NCBI GenBank assembly: GCA_945868725.1
Contig: CAMBMU010000010.1
Span: 1 to 50,117 of the forward strand
DNA length: 50,117 bases
Source: Spirosoma fluviale
Lineage (GTDB): Bacteria; Bacteroidota; Bacteroidia; Cytophagales; Cyclobacteriaceae
Direction of reading: 5' to 3'
Shown piece after piece: positions 7,708 to 15,972 of this stretch. Within the stretch, counting starts at the first letter, position 1. Every line of letters begins with the position of its first letter. The notes below the pieces were generated by a model. It searched no databases, had not been told where the DNA came from, and saw only the letters and a list, made by a program, of their open reading frames with translations. A program made the translations under genes and the position numbers.

Positions 7708-8634
7708 TCAGTTGGTGATTGTTATGTTTCCTGAAGTGATGTTGCCTCGCACCGTATTGGCGGCATTGTTGTTGATATCTAATGATTTTTCTTTGGTGGT
7801 ATTTCCCACGCGCAGGTTCCCGGAGGTTGCTCTTAGGTTGTAGTTGAAGGCGCCAAGGTCCGATGGAGTCTGTACCGTAAAGTTGCCCGAGGTACCGCTA
7901 AATTGAGTCTTCGATCCTAGCCCAGCGTTGACTGCAGTCATGTTGCCTGAAGTAATTCTCATCGTGCCCAGCTCCTTTACGTTTTCTAGTTTGGCATTGC
8001 CAGAAGTAAGTTGAACATTCAGGAGGCCTCCGATATTTTTTGCTGTGAAATTTCCACTGGTAGAACCATACTGGACAGCACCTTGGATGTCCTCTAGGGT
8101 GGTATTTCCTGAGGTTAATCTCGCGTCCACATTCCCTTCAATTCCCTTTGCTTTTAGGTTGCCCGAGGTGGCGGTCAAGGTTAGATTTCCCTTAATCTTT
8201 GCCGCAGCTACATTGCCTGAGGTAAGCTGCAGTGTGGTCAGTTCCGATTCAAGGGTTTGTATATCTATATTTCCGGAGGTGCCGCTAACTTCAAGGACCA
8301 GTGCTACTGGTCCCGTGATTTTGATATATCCCTCGCTTTTACTGTTCCAATTGTACTTTTCTGAACTACTCTTGTAGCTGATTTTAAGGACATCCCCCAG
8401 CGTAACAAAGACAATGTCTTGGTCCGCGATATTGGATTCCAAATAGGCTTCCACGGATACTTCCGATCCTTCTCCTCCCTGGTAACTTACATCTAGCCAG
8501 CCGCTTTCAACTTCGATCTGCTTGATGTTGTTGTATTTTTTAGTGGTGTTGACCACTACATTTTGGGCCGAAACCCAGGTGGTGGAGGCCAGTAGGAGCA
8601 AGGCAAGTAGACTTGCGTAGGTGTAGTTTTTCAT
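7708..8634 (-). CDS. Secreted TSGN-repeat beta-helix protein (DUF4097/DUF2807-like)
   Basis: A signal peptide ending in SAQ (near residue 24) precedes a domain made of ten TSGN motifs. Six of the nine intervals are 18-19 residues and five are exactly 18; the last three lengthen to 20, 22 and 30. Such regular rungs are typical of right-handed beta-helix or 'head GIN' adhesin-like domains, which are common and poorly understood in Bacteroidota. It is the last gene of a four-gene operon beginning with an ECF sigma factor, 10 bases after the preceding gene, so it is a likely target or sensor part of that envelope regulon. Function unknown; no catalytic residues are seen. Confidence 0.75.
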   Translation of the reverse strand: MKNYTYASLLALLLLASTTWVSAQNVVVNTTKKYNNIKQIEVESGWLDVSYQGGEGSEVSVEAYLESNIADQDIVFVTLGDVLKISYKSSSEKYNWNSKSEGYIKITGPVALVLEVSGTSGNIDIQTLESELTTLQLTSGNVAAAKIKGNLTLTATSGNLKAKGIEGNVDARLTSGNTTLEDIQGAVQYGSTSGNFTAKNIGGLLNVQLTSGNAKLENVKELGTMRITSGNMTAVNAGLGSKTQFSGTSGNFTVQTPSDLGAFNYNLRATSGNLRVGNTTKEKSLDINNNAANTVRGNITSGNITITN

Positions 8635-8644
8635 AAAAATTCGG

Positions 8645-9691
8645 TTAGTTACTTAAAAGTATGATTCCAAAAGTGATCGGATTCAAAACGGGTCCTTTTC
8701 CTGCTTGGAAGAGTTCGTTCAAATCGTAGGTACTGAAAAAGGTAATGTTCTTGTTGACGCCTAATTCCCCTCGGAATCCATAGCGTAGGTTTTCCAAGTA
8801 AAGTCCGGTATTGATTTTTTCGGTTCGATCTACTGCGCGTCCGGATTCCTCATATACAAATTTGGATCTACCTCCCAGACGGTAGCCGATATAGGGTCCG
8901 ACAGCCAGGGTAAGGCCTTTGTCCTTGTCCTTCCCTAGGTTCACTTCGAGTAAGGTCATGGCAGTAAGGTAGGAAGCGGATAGCTTGCTCTTGACACCTG
9001 TTACATCGGTTCTTTCCACAAAGCCAATTTGATCTCGGCCACGTACAGCTTGGAAATCTCGATTTTCAAATTTGAAATTGTACCATTGAAAGCCCAATCC
9101 GAAATTCCATCTCCAGCTGTCACTTAGGCGCTGTGAACCCAACCAATTTAATCCTACGTTCCAACTACCCCAGCCTTTAGTGGCATAGGGTTGATCGGAG
9201 GTTGGGAAGCTGCCCTTCTGAAGGAAATTGTTAATCCCGAAATCGACACCAAAATCGGTTTTGAAAGAGGGATCCACCTCATTTTTAGCATCAGTTTCAA
9301 ATTTGACCTTGGTGTCCGCACCGGATTCATCTACGTAGACACGCATTCTCCCAACGCGCACTTCGGTCTCAGCACCGTTTTCACTGACACGAACTACCTC
9401 TTTGACTGAGCCATCCTTTTTGTGGATTTCTACCAGGGTCACCTCGCCTGTAGTTTTGTTTTCTTGTACGCCGAGCTCAGCGATGATTTGGTTGATATTC
9501 ATCCCCTTCAGTTTCTCGAAATCAGCTAGGGATTCGACGATGATGACAATTCTTCCTGCCTTGCCAAATTCAATGACTACAGAATCTTTGAGCGTAGGAA
9601 TCACCCTTTCCAGGGTTGATTCAGGATTTGTCTTGGCCTGTGCCAGAGCTGCAAATCCTAAAAAGGCGAGTAGGAGCGCTAATTTTTTCAT
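8645..9691 (-). CDS. Putative outer-membrane protein with N-terminal soluble domain
   Basis: The 348-residue protein has a clear signal peptide (MKKLALLLAF..., cleavage likely after AQA near residue 19). Residues 30-145 are charged and have no barrel character. Residues 165-348 alternate hydrophobic and polar residues with aromatic belts (WNVGLNWLG, WRWNFGLGFQWYNF, LAVGPYIGYRLG) and end in a strand, ITFGIILLSN, which suggests an 8-10-strand outer-membrane barrel. Family not recognised. It lies between the putative anti-sigma gene (33-base gap) and the TSGN-repeat gene (10-base gap) in one operon. Confidence 0.65.
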   Translation of the reverse strand: MKKLALLLAFLGFAALAQAKTNPESTLERVIPTLKDSVVIEFGKAGRIVIIVESLADFEKLKGMNINQIIAELGVQENKTTGEVTLVEIHKKDGSVKEVVRVSENGAETEVRVGRMRVYVDESGADTKVKFETDAKNEVDPSFKTDFGVDFGINNFLQKGSFPTSDQPYATKGWGSWNVGLNWLGSQRLSDSWRWNFGLGFQWYNFKFENRDFQAVRGRDQIGFVERTDVTGVKSKLSASYLTAMTLLEVNLGKDKDKGLTLAVGPYIGYRLGGRSKFVYEESGRAVDRTEKINTGLYLENLRYGFRGELGVNKNITFFSTYDLNELFQAGKGPVLNPITFGIILLSN

Positions 9692-9724
9692 GGGTTCTGC
9701 TGTTTACGTATTCTTGGTTTAGTT

Positions 9725-10504
9725 TTATTGTTTTTCGATTGAAGGGGCTTTACGGCTCGTTAGGGAAGAAAAGAGCCGCTCTTTTTTATCTTGAATTTCT
9801 ACAAATCCCTCGTCTAGTTTGTCAAGGAGTCCTTCCACCTGACCGACAGTTTTTCCGAGTTCAGTGATCAAATTTTTAGTTGGCGCAGCCTCTTTTTTTA
9901 ATCCATCGGAGAAAATCCGAATGCGGTATCCGTCTAGGTCTTCCCCATCTGCCAAGGTGGGTTGTGGAGTACTTGGTGTTGTGTTGATTCGACTAGGTTC
10001 AGCGGTTACCAAGGGCTTGGACTCAGTGGAGTTTACTTGCTCTTCCAATGTTGTTTGGGAAACTGGCAATGGCAGTGCTTCGGCGACCCTACTTTCCATT
10101 TTGACCTCCTTCGCATTTTCCTGAGGAAAGCTTGATTTTAGAGTGGGTTTACTTGAGCGAGAAGTCCTTTTTTCAGTAAGAGATACCGGTTTTTGGGCTT
10201 CTTCGGGTACCATCGTTTTGGCTTCAATAGTTGATTCCGTTACAGGAGTACTAGTCGACACCTCTTCAATAGCTACAAGGGAACTCTCTTGTACTGTTTG
10301 CGGTACTTGGGACCAGATCAGGTACCCAAGACCTAGCAGCAAGGGCATTGCAGCTGCTATCGCCCACCAGGAACTTTTCTTCGGTTGCTTCGCTGCATCC
10401 AATTGGGCTTCTAGCTTGTCCCAGGCTGCTGGGCCTGGAGCGGATTCCTGGTTCTCGAGTTTTTCTCTAAAAACCCGATCCAATACTTCGTCTGATTTAG
10501 CCAT
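9725..10504 (-). CDS. Single-pass membrane protein, probable anti-sigma factor
   Basis: The 259-residue protein has a cytoplasmic N-terminal part of about 45 residues (LDRVFREKLENQE, AWDKLEAQLD), one membrane span near residues 46-64 (WWAIAAAMPLLLGLGYLIW) and a long Ser/Thr/Pro/Glu-rich extracytoplasmic region. This layout, and an 8-base overlap with the upstream sigma-factor gene, is what anti-sigma proteins of ECF systems show in this phylum. I do not see a ZAS zinc motif (HxxxCxxC) in the N-terminal part, so assignment rests on layout and position. The C-terminal 50 residues are helical and charged (TVGQVEGLLDKLDEGFVEIQ). Confidence 0.65.
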   Translation of the reverse strand: MAKSDEVLDRVFREKLENQESAPGPAAWDKLEAQLDAAKQPKKSSWWAIAAAMPLLLGLGYLIWSQVPQTVQESSLVAIEEVSTSTPVTESTIEAKTMVPEEAQKPVSLTEKRTSRSSKPTLKSSFPQENAKEVKMESRVAEALPLPVSQTTLEEQVNSTESKPLVTAEPSRINTTPSTPQPTLADGEDLDGYRIRIFSDGLKKEAAPTKNLITELGKTVGQVEGLLDKLDEGFVEIQDKKERLFSSLTSRKAPSIEKQ

Positions 10505-11069
10505 TCGTAATTTTGGGTTGGAGTTGAAGACTCGTAATTTTTTCTTTTAGCACGCTTCGAGCGCGGTTGAGTTGGGATTTGGAGGTGCTTTCCGTGATTC
10601 CGAGGAGCTCTCCGATTTCTTGGTGCGAATACCCTTCAATCGCAAATAGGTTGAAGACGGTTCTATATCCCAAGGGCAAATTTTGCACTAATTCCATCAA
10701 TTCTGCTACTTCCAGCTGGTTCAGGTCTTCGGCAGCAGGCTCTTGTATTCTCTCTACATCCTCTAGGGAGATAGTCAGGGTAAGGGAGCGATTGCCTCGA
10801 ATGGCCATCAGTGCTTGGGTGACCACAATCCGCTTCATCCATCCCTCAAAACTCCCTTTTCCTTGGAATTGGGAAAGCTTTTCAAAGATTTTCATAAAGC
10901 TTTGGATCATCACATCCTCCGCTTGTTCTTGATCTTTGAGGTACCGTAGGCATATCGTCCTAAATCTCCTTGAGTAGGTCTCGTAGAGCTGACGCTGGGC
11001 CTGTCTGTTTCCAGAAAGACATCCCGCGATCAGTTCTTCCTCAGGGGAGAAATGGGGTGGTAAATACAT
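10497..11069 (-). CDS. ECF-type RNA polymerase sigma-70 factor
   Basis: The 190-residue protein has the two conserved sigma regions and lacks regions 1 and 3, as in ECF sigma factors. Region 2 is near residues 25-95 (FRTICLRYLKDQEQAEDVMIQSFMKIFEKL, then GSFEGWMKRI). Region 4 is near 125-180 with a helix-turn-helix (GYSHQEIGELLGITESTSKSQLNRAR). It is the first gene of an operon with the putative anti-sigma, outer-membrane and TSGN-repeat genes, and it likely drives its own operon and envelope genes. Its stop overlaps the next start by eight bases. Confidence 0.9.
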   Translation of the reverse strand: MYLPPHFSPEEELIAGCLSGNRQAQRQLYETYSRRFRTICLRYLKDQEQAEDVMIQSFMKIFEKLSQFQGKGSFEGWMKRIVVTQALMAIRGNRSLTLTISLEDVERIQEPAAEDLNQLEVAELMELVQNLPLGYRTVFNLFAIEGYSHQEIGELLGITESTSKSQLNRARSVLKEKITSLQLQPKITNG

Positions 11070-11196
11070 TTGGTTTAACTTTCAAAAAGGAAGATGCAGG
11101 TAGCAAAGGAAAGGTTGCAAGGAGGGAGAAAAATTCTCCAATTTTCTTTTGCCTTAGGAATAAGATACGAAAGAATTGCGGCTGTGGCTGAATGAA

Positions 11197-11484
11197 TTAG
11201 AGCGAAAAAATAAAAAACAGGAGGGCTACTGCGAGGATAAGAATCATCAGCTGCGACTTTTCCTTAAATTCTACGGCAACTTTCGGTCGGCGCAAAACAA
11301 TCACGGCCAAGCCCAAACCAAAAAACTGGAGCAGTAAACTCACGCCATTCAGCGGACCCATGGGGGCGTCAAGAAGTTGGAGTTTGGTGTTGAGCAGGGA
11401 AAGGGTACCCAGTAAAATCCCCGTAATTCCAAAAAGGAAGGAGCGCTGGAGCAATACGGGTTCGGGTAGGGAGGACCATTTCAT
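11197..11484 (-). CDS. Small three-span membrane protein
   Basis: A 95-residue protein with three hydrophobic segments (about residues 15-32, 43-62 and 77-94). No known motif or family recognised. It lies 72 bases downstream of the PolX-like gene on the same strand, so it may be co-transcribed with it. Probably real because the frame is preserved with typical membrane-protein composition and no competing gene, but no role can be given. Confidence 0.55.
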   Translation of the reverse strand: MKWSSLPEPVLLQRSFLFGITGILLGTLSLLNTKLQLLDAPMGPLNGVSLLLQFFGLGLAVIVLRRPKVAVEFKEKSQLMILILAVALLFFIFSL

Positions 11485-11556
11485 AGGCTAAGAGTATTGG
11501 GCAAAGGTAAAGAAAGATCCCCAAATGAGATCAATTCGAGTTCATTCGGGGATTTC

Positions 11557-13257
11557 TTAGATTTTTGCTTTGCGAGCTTCAAAATAGCTGGCCAGCTCCT
11601 TTCCAGAAAGTGCATTGAGGGTGAGCTCTTTGGTAAGTCCTCCTTTTCGGCCGATCCATACTCCATACTGCATGTCGGCAAAGCCCTCCATTTTATGCGC
11701 ATCTGGATTGATGGAGAGCATCACTCCTTGTTCAACCGCGTAGTGAACCCATCTCCAGTCTAGGTCCAATCTCCAAGGATTGGCGTTGATTTCGATCACC
11801 ACCTGCTTTTCTGCACAGGCATCGATGATGGCCTTGTGGTCAATGGGGTAGCCTTCTCTTCGCAGCAATAACCTCCCCGTGGGATGGCCCAAAATCGTGG
11901 TGTAGGGGTTGTGAATGGCGGTAAGCAAGCGGTCTGTAGCACGCTTGAGGTCCATATTGAGTACCGAGTGTACGGAAGAAACAATGAAATCAAAGCTCTG
12001 CAAGACCTCAGTGGGGTAGTCCAAACTCCCATCAGGAAGGATATCCGATTCGATACCTTTGAAGATGCGGAAAGGTGCCAATTCTTGATTGAGCGCATCG
12101 ATTTCTGCCTGCTGCTTGGCTACTTTTTCAATCTCTAGCCCACCCGCATAGCTCGCTGTTCGGCTGTGATCGGAGATGCCCAGGTAGTCGTAACCCAACT
12201 CTTTGCAGTACTCGGCCATCTGCCGGAGCATATGTTGTCCATCGCTGTAGGTGGAATGGTTGTGTAGGATGCCTTTGAGGTCGCTGTTCTCGAGTAGTGT
12301 AGGGAGCGTGCCTGCCTTTGCCATCTCCACTTCCCCCATGCCTTCACGCATTTCTCGAGGGATAAACTGCATGCTGTTTAGTTGAAAAAATTCCGCTTCG
12401 CATTCAAATTTTGATTTCCGAATCAGTTCCCCTACAGTCTCCTGCTCGTTGACCCAAGTACCGAGGTGGGCTTTGGAGGCCACAAAAAGCATTTCCTTAG
12501 AAGCAAGTTCATCTAGGCTACAAAAGTGAATGACAAGCTGTAGTTCTGGCTCTTCCAATTTCCCTCTCCAGGTCATTGGGCCAGAGTTTGGCTTGTCCCA
12601 AACGATTCCCTCAACTTGACTCAAGCTGATTTTGGGGGCTACTAGGTCTTCCGAAGCAATCAAAAATTCCCCTTCAGTAAGGATTTCCATTCTTCGTGCA
12701 AAGTCGCCCACAACACGCACTTGGGCTTTCGGAAGAACTTGCTTCAGTTGCTCAGCTATCCCAAGAATGGTCTCTTCGATATCGGCATAGAGCCACTTTC
12801 CGGAAGTCGAAGCCTTGAAAAGTAGGCTTTGGATGATGGTTTCTTGTGTTTTTTCGCCAAAGCCCTTGGTTTGGGCTACCTTTCCACTTTGGCAGGCTTC
12901 CATTAATTCGTGCGTGGAGGTAAGCCCGAGCTCCTTCCACAAGACCTGAACTTTTTTGGGCCCCAAGCCTTTTACTTGGAGGATCTCCAACACGCCCGAG
13001 GGAGTTTGCTCCAGAAGTGCGTCCAAGGCGGGGAATGAACCGGTTTCTTTGAGTGATTGAATCGCCTCAAGAATGCTTTTTCCAATACCTGGGATAGCCG
13101 CTAAGTCCTGCGAGCTTAGCGCCATCAGGTCTTGATCCAAACGCTCCAAGGCATTCAATCCTCCTTGGTAACTCCTGATTTTAAAGGGATTTTCCTCGTG
13201 AAGTTCCAGGAGCTGAATGCACAGCTTGAGTCGGTTTAAAATAGCCTTGTGGTCCAA
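11557..13257 (-). CDS. polX: PolX-like protein: HhH domains, degenerate polymerase domain, PHP domain
   Basis: The 566 residues follow PolX order. Residues 1-150 hold a lyase-like N-terminal domain and helix-hairpin-helix motifs (IPGIGK 55-60, VKGLGPKK 95-102, TKGFGEKT 130-137). Residues about 155-300 align with the polymerase palm, and 330-566 are a PHP phosphoesterase domain with likely intact metal ligands (HNHSTYSDG 342-350, GISDHS, GHP, and a late PDAH). Known PolX proteins of this type are gap-filling polymerases with a 3'-5' exonuclease in the PHP part. In the palm the usual DxD after GSxRR is replaced by E195-G-E197, and the later VDLR region reads LVIHF, so polymerase activity is doubtful. 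A base-excision or 3'-end-processing nuclease role is inferred. Confidence 0.85.
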   Translation of the reverse strand: MDHKAILNRLKLCIQLLELHEENPFKIRSYQGGLNALERLDQDLMALSSQDLAAIPGIGKSILEAIQSLKETGSFPALDALLEQTPSGVLEILQVKGLGPKKVQVLWKELGLTSTHELMEACQSGKVAQTKGFGEKTQETIIQSLLFKASTSGKWLYADIEETILGIAEQLKQVLPKAQVRVVGDFARRMEILTEGEFLIASEDLVAPKISLSQVEGIVWDKPNSGPMTWRGKLEEPELQLVIHFCSLDELASKEMLFVASKAHLGTWVNEQETVGELIRKSKFECEAEFFQLNSMQFIPREMREGMGEVEMAKAGTLPTLLENSDLKGILHNHSTYSDGQHMLRQMAEYCKELGYDYLGISDHSRTASYAGGLEIEKVAKQQAEIDALNQELAPFRIFKGIESDILPDGSLDYPTEVLQSFDFIVSSVHSVLNMDLKRATDRLLTAIHNPYTTILGHPTGRLLLRREGYPIDHKAIIDACAEKQVVIEINANPWRLDLDWRWVHYAVEQGVMLSINPDAHKMEGFADMQYGVWIGRKGGLTKELTLNALSGKELASYFEARKAKI

Positions 13258-13279
13258 GATTTTTATTTTTAGCGGGTTT

Positions 13280-13303
13280 TCAACACAAATGTTGACAAAT
13301 ATA
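13280..13303 (-). promoter_or_regulatory. Promoter element and adjoining palindrome of the PolX-like gene
   Basis: TATATTTG on the minus strand (13296-13303) fits TAnnTTTG. Directly downstream lies a perfect palindrome, TCAACA-CAAA-TGTTGA (13280-13295), covering the predicted transcription start. It could be an operator or a 5' hairpin. No -33 TTG is seen. Confidence 0.4.
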
Positions 13304-13374
13304 GTTTCAATTTAAACGCCTTAGAACTAACTTTCCTTGAAACAAGGGGGGATTTAACAGGGAAAGAAAGAAGT

Positions 13375-13773
13375 ATGCAATACTGGATTGTAAAAACAGA
13401 ACCCAGCACTTATTCTTGGAAGGATTTGGAACGAAAAGGAGAGGACACTTGGGATGGAGTTCGGAATTATCAGGCAAGAAATTTTCTGAAGCTGATGGGG
13501 CTTGGTGACCAGGTGCTTATTTACCATTCCGGAACCGAAAAAGCGCTAGTAGGCCTTGCCCAGGTAACCAAGTCCGCATTTCCGGATACCCAAGATGAAA
13601 TATGGGTAGCCGTGAAGCTCAAAGCTATTCAGCCCTTATCCAATCCAGTAACCCTGAGTCGGCTGCAGGCCGAACCCAGCTTAGCTGAAATCACCCTTCT
13701 CAAGCAGTCGCGCCTTTCTGTACATTCCCTAAGCGAAGAAGCGTATCAGTTGATCCAGACCCTATGTTCATGA
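13375..13773 (+). CDS. EVE domain protein
   Basis: The 132-residue protein is a complete EVE domain (PUA-like fold related to YTH). It starts with MQYWIVKTEPSTYSW, then DTWDGVRNYQARNFL and GDQVLIYHSG, the segments that line the pocket for modified bases in this family. EVE proteins are thought to read modified nucleotides in DNA or RNA, and some act in defence, but standalone short ones like this are widespread housekeeping proteins. The stop codon overlaps the start of the following secreted-protein gene (ATGA at 13770). It is divergent from the PolX-like gene, 117 bases apart. Confidence 0.85.
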   Translation: MQYWIVKTEPSTYSWKDLERKGEDTWDGVRNYQARNFLKLMGLGDQVLIYHSGTEKALVGLAQVTKSAFPDTQDEIWVAVKLKAIQPLSNPVTLSRLQAEPSLAEITLLKQSRLSVHSLSEEAYQLIQTLCS

Positions 13774-15389
13774 ACAGGTATATTCTTGCCTTATTTCTAT
13801 TGCTCCTTGCCTTACCGGTAGCAGCCCAACTGCAGTTCAAAGAGCGGATGGAGACTCCTGCAGAATCGTTCGAACCGATCTTTGAATTGATGCGAATCCC
13901 TTCAGGACTGGTGGCTTTTCGCACTTTCCAGGCGAGAAAGCTAAATGCTGATCTTGTATTTGAATATTTCCTCATGACCGACCTGCTTCAATCTGATACC
14001 ATCAAGGAAGTCAAGATTAAGGAAGGTTTTGATATGATTGGCTACGATATAGATGAAGATCAATTGTATGTATTGTTTGCCAAGGGGGATGATGCGGCGG
14101 CAGACAAATATGTGTTGCACCTAGATCTAAACACCCAGATAGGGATGGAGTATGCAGCTGACAATTTGCTCCCTATGGACCTCGTGGAGTTTCTGGTGCT
14201 GGATAAGAAGGCGATTTTTATGGGTAGCGCAGACGCTCGTCCGGTGGTACAGATTTTTTCTTTGGAAGAGAAAACTGTTCAAACCGTACAGGGGATTTAT
14301 GGGAACGAAACCCATGTGGTCCAGATTCTTAAGCTTCCCGAGCTGGAGGCTTTGGAGGTAGTTCTCCGTCGGAGAGGGCCTTTCAAATCGCAAGAGACAC
14401 TGGTACTGACGTTTGACTTGCAAGGAACACTTTTGCGGGAACTTAAATTGGATCCTTTGGGTGATCTGGATGATGAGCCGCTTGACGGCCTGCTTCTTCC
14501 TGGTTCAGGATATGGTCAAACGCTGATTGGTGCATACGGCAAAGAGGTGCGAAACGCTTACAAGGGCATGTATTTAGCACAGATCAATGAGTTTGGCGAG
14601 CAAAATATAGGGCTGTATAGCCTGGCAGATTTTCCTAATTTTTACACCTACCTGCCCGAAAAACAGCGGGTAAAACCAGAAGAAATCGTAGCGGAACAAC
14701 TTGAAAAAGGGAAAACGCCTTCCATACGGAATAGCTATGCCATCCGTGATATCAAGGAACTCGAGGATAGTTATTTGGTCTATTTCGATCAATTTTCAGT
14801 TTCTAGTTCTCGTGGCTCTGGGACTGTAGCCCCATCTTTACCCTCCCAGCGCTACCGCTACGATCGAGCGAGTCGCATGGGTTATATTCCTTTCTACATG
14901 GACCCTTACAATTCCTTAAGTGGGCCTGTCCAAACCTATACCCTGGTGACTGAATACACCTATCGATCAGCCCATTTCATACAAGTAGCCAAAACAGGGC
15001 AAGTCATTTGGGATAATTCCGCCAGGTATGAGGATGTCAATACTACATATCCGGAACCCTTTGCGGAGTTTTCGGCGCAAGGGGAGGATGTGTTTCATCT
15101 TTACCTCATCAATGATCAGATCAAGCTCAACTACTTCAAAAAGGGGGAGAGGCTGCTTGAAAATCAAACTATACCCCTAGAGCTCGACGAAACGCAGGGA
15201 AAAATACAATTCACGGATTTGGGATCGCTACGACTGCTGCATTGGTATGGGCCCTACTATGTGTTGTCGGGTCTGCAAAAAATTCGCTTTACGAATGAAC
15301 AGCATAAAGAAGCCGTTCGAGAAGTATTTTTTATCCAAAAATTGCTGTTGAACGGGGATTTGTATGTGCCAAATGAGGACTTAAACTAG
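13770..15389 (+). CDS. Secreted protein of unknown family, likely beta-propeller
   Basis: The product (539 residues from the chosen start) has a signal peptide (NRYILALFLLLLALPVAAQ) and a long mature region with strand-rich repeats such as DQLYVLFAKGDD, LEALEVVLRRRG, EDSYLVYFDQF and LRLLHWYGPYYVLSG. No enzymatic motif or known family is seen. I prefer the second ATG (13770) because it forms an ATGA overlap with the EVE gene stop; the first in-frame ATG at 13764 would add two residues only. Coupling to an EVE protein is curious, since one product is cytosolic and the other exported, and may be incidental. Confidence 0.6.
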   Translation: MNRYILALFLLLLALPVAAQLQFKERMETPAESFEPIFELMRIPSGLVAFRTFQARKLNADLVFEYFLMTDLLQSDTIKEVKIKEGFDMIGYDIDEDQLYVLFAKGDDAAADKYVLHLDLNTQIGMEYAADNLLPMDLVEFLVLDKKAIFMGSADARPVVQIFSLEEKTVQTVQGIYGNETHVVQILKLPELEALEVVLRRRGPFKSQETLVLTFDLQGTLLRELKLDPLGDLDDEPLDGLLLPGSGYGQTLIGAYGKEVRNAYKGMYLAQINEFGEQNIGLYSLADFPNFYTYLPEKQRVKPEEIVAEQLEKGKTPSIRNSYAIRDIKELEDSYLVYFDQFSVSSSRGSGTVAPSLPSQRYRYDRASRMGYIPFYMDPYNSLSGPVQTYTLVTEYTYRSAHFIQVAKTGQVIWDNSARYEDVNTTYPEPFAEFSAQGEDVFHLYLINDQIKLNYFKKGERLLENQTIPLELDETQGKIQFTDLGSLRLLHWYGPYYVLSGLQKIRFTNEQHKEAVREVFFIQKLLLNGDLYVPNEDLN

Positions 15390-15421
15390 TTTATTTTCTA
15401 TATTTACCGCAAATTTAATCC

Positions 15422-15970
15422 ATGCAAAAACGGCTAGTCCTCGATCAGCAGCAGATTGACATCACACTGAAGCGGTTCTGCTACCAACTTATCGAAAATC
15501 ACGACGATTTCGAAAACACGGTTTTTTTGGGATTACAGCCGAGAGGCACCTTGCTTCTGGACAAAATTGTGGCACTACTTAAAGAAATCTCTGGGATAAC
15601 AGTTCCATCGGGATACTTAGATGCCACCTTCCACCGCGACGATTTCCGAAGAAGAGACTTCCCACTGAAGGCCAACGAAACCAAAATCGATTTTTTGGTA
15701 GAGGGCAAGAAGGTAGTCCTCATTGACGATGTGCTCTACAAAGGCAGATCGGTTCGTGCAGCAATGGATGCGATGATTGCCTTTGGAAGACCCCAAAAAG
15801 TGGAATTAATGGTTTTGGTAGATCGAAGACTCACCCGGGACTATCCGATCCTGCCGGATTATTATGGCGTCAAAGTCAATACTTTAGATAGTCAATATGT
15901 AGTGGTAGAGTGGGTGGCTCAGGGAAATCCCGCAGATGCCATTTGGATTACAGAGAAAGTAACGAGCTAA
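15422..15970 (+). CDS. pyrR: PyrR: pyrimidine regulator / uracil phosphoribosyltransferase
   Basis: This 182-residue phosphoribosyltransferase-fold protein carries the PRPP-binding signature VVLIDDVLYKGRS near residues 98-110 and an early FLGLQPRG motif (35-42). In Gram-positive bacteria PyrR binds pyr mRNA to cause attenuation and also makes UMP from uracil. Here it is followed by pyrB after two bases, which supports a pyrimidine role. Only 32 bases separate it from the upstream stop codon, with no room for an anti-terminator/terminator pair, so classical leader attenuation ahead of pyrR is not supported by the sequence. Confidence 0.9.
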   Translation: MQKRLVLDQQQIDITLKRFCYQLIENHDDFENTVFLGLQPRGTLLLDKIVALLKEISGITVPSGYLDATFHRDDFRRRDFPLKANETKIDFLVEGKKVVLIDDVLYKGRSVRAAMDAMIAFGRPQKVELMVLVDRRLTRDYPILPDYYGVKVNTLDSQYVVVEWVAQGNPADAIWITEKVTS

Positions 15971-15972
15971 CT

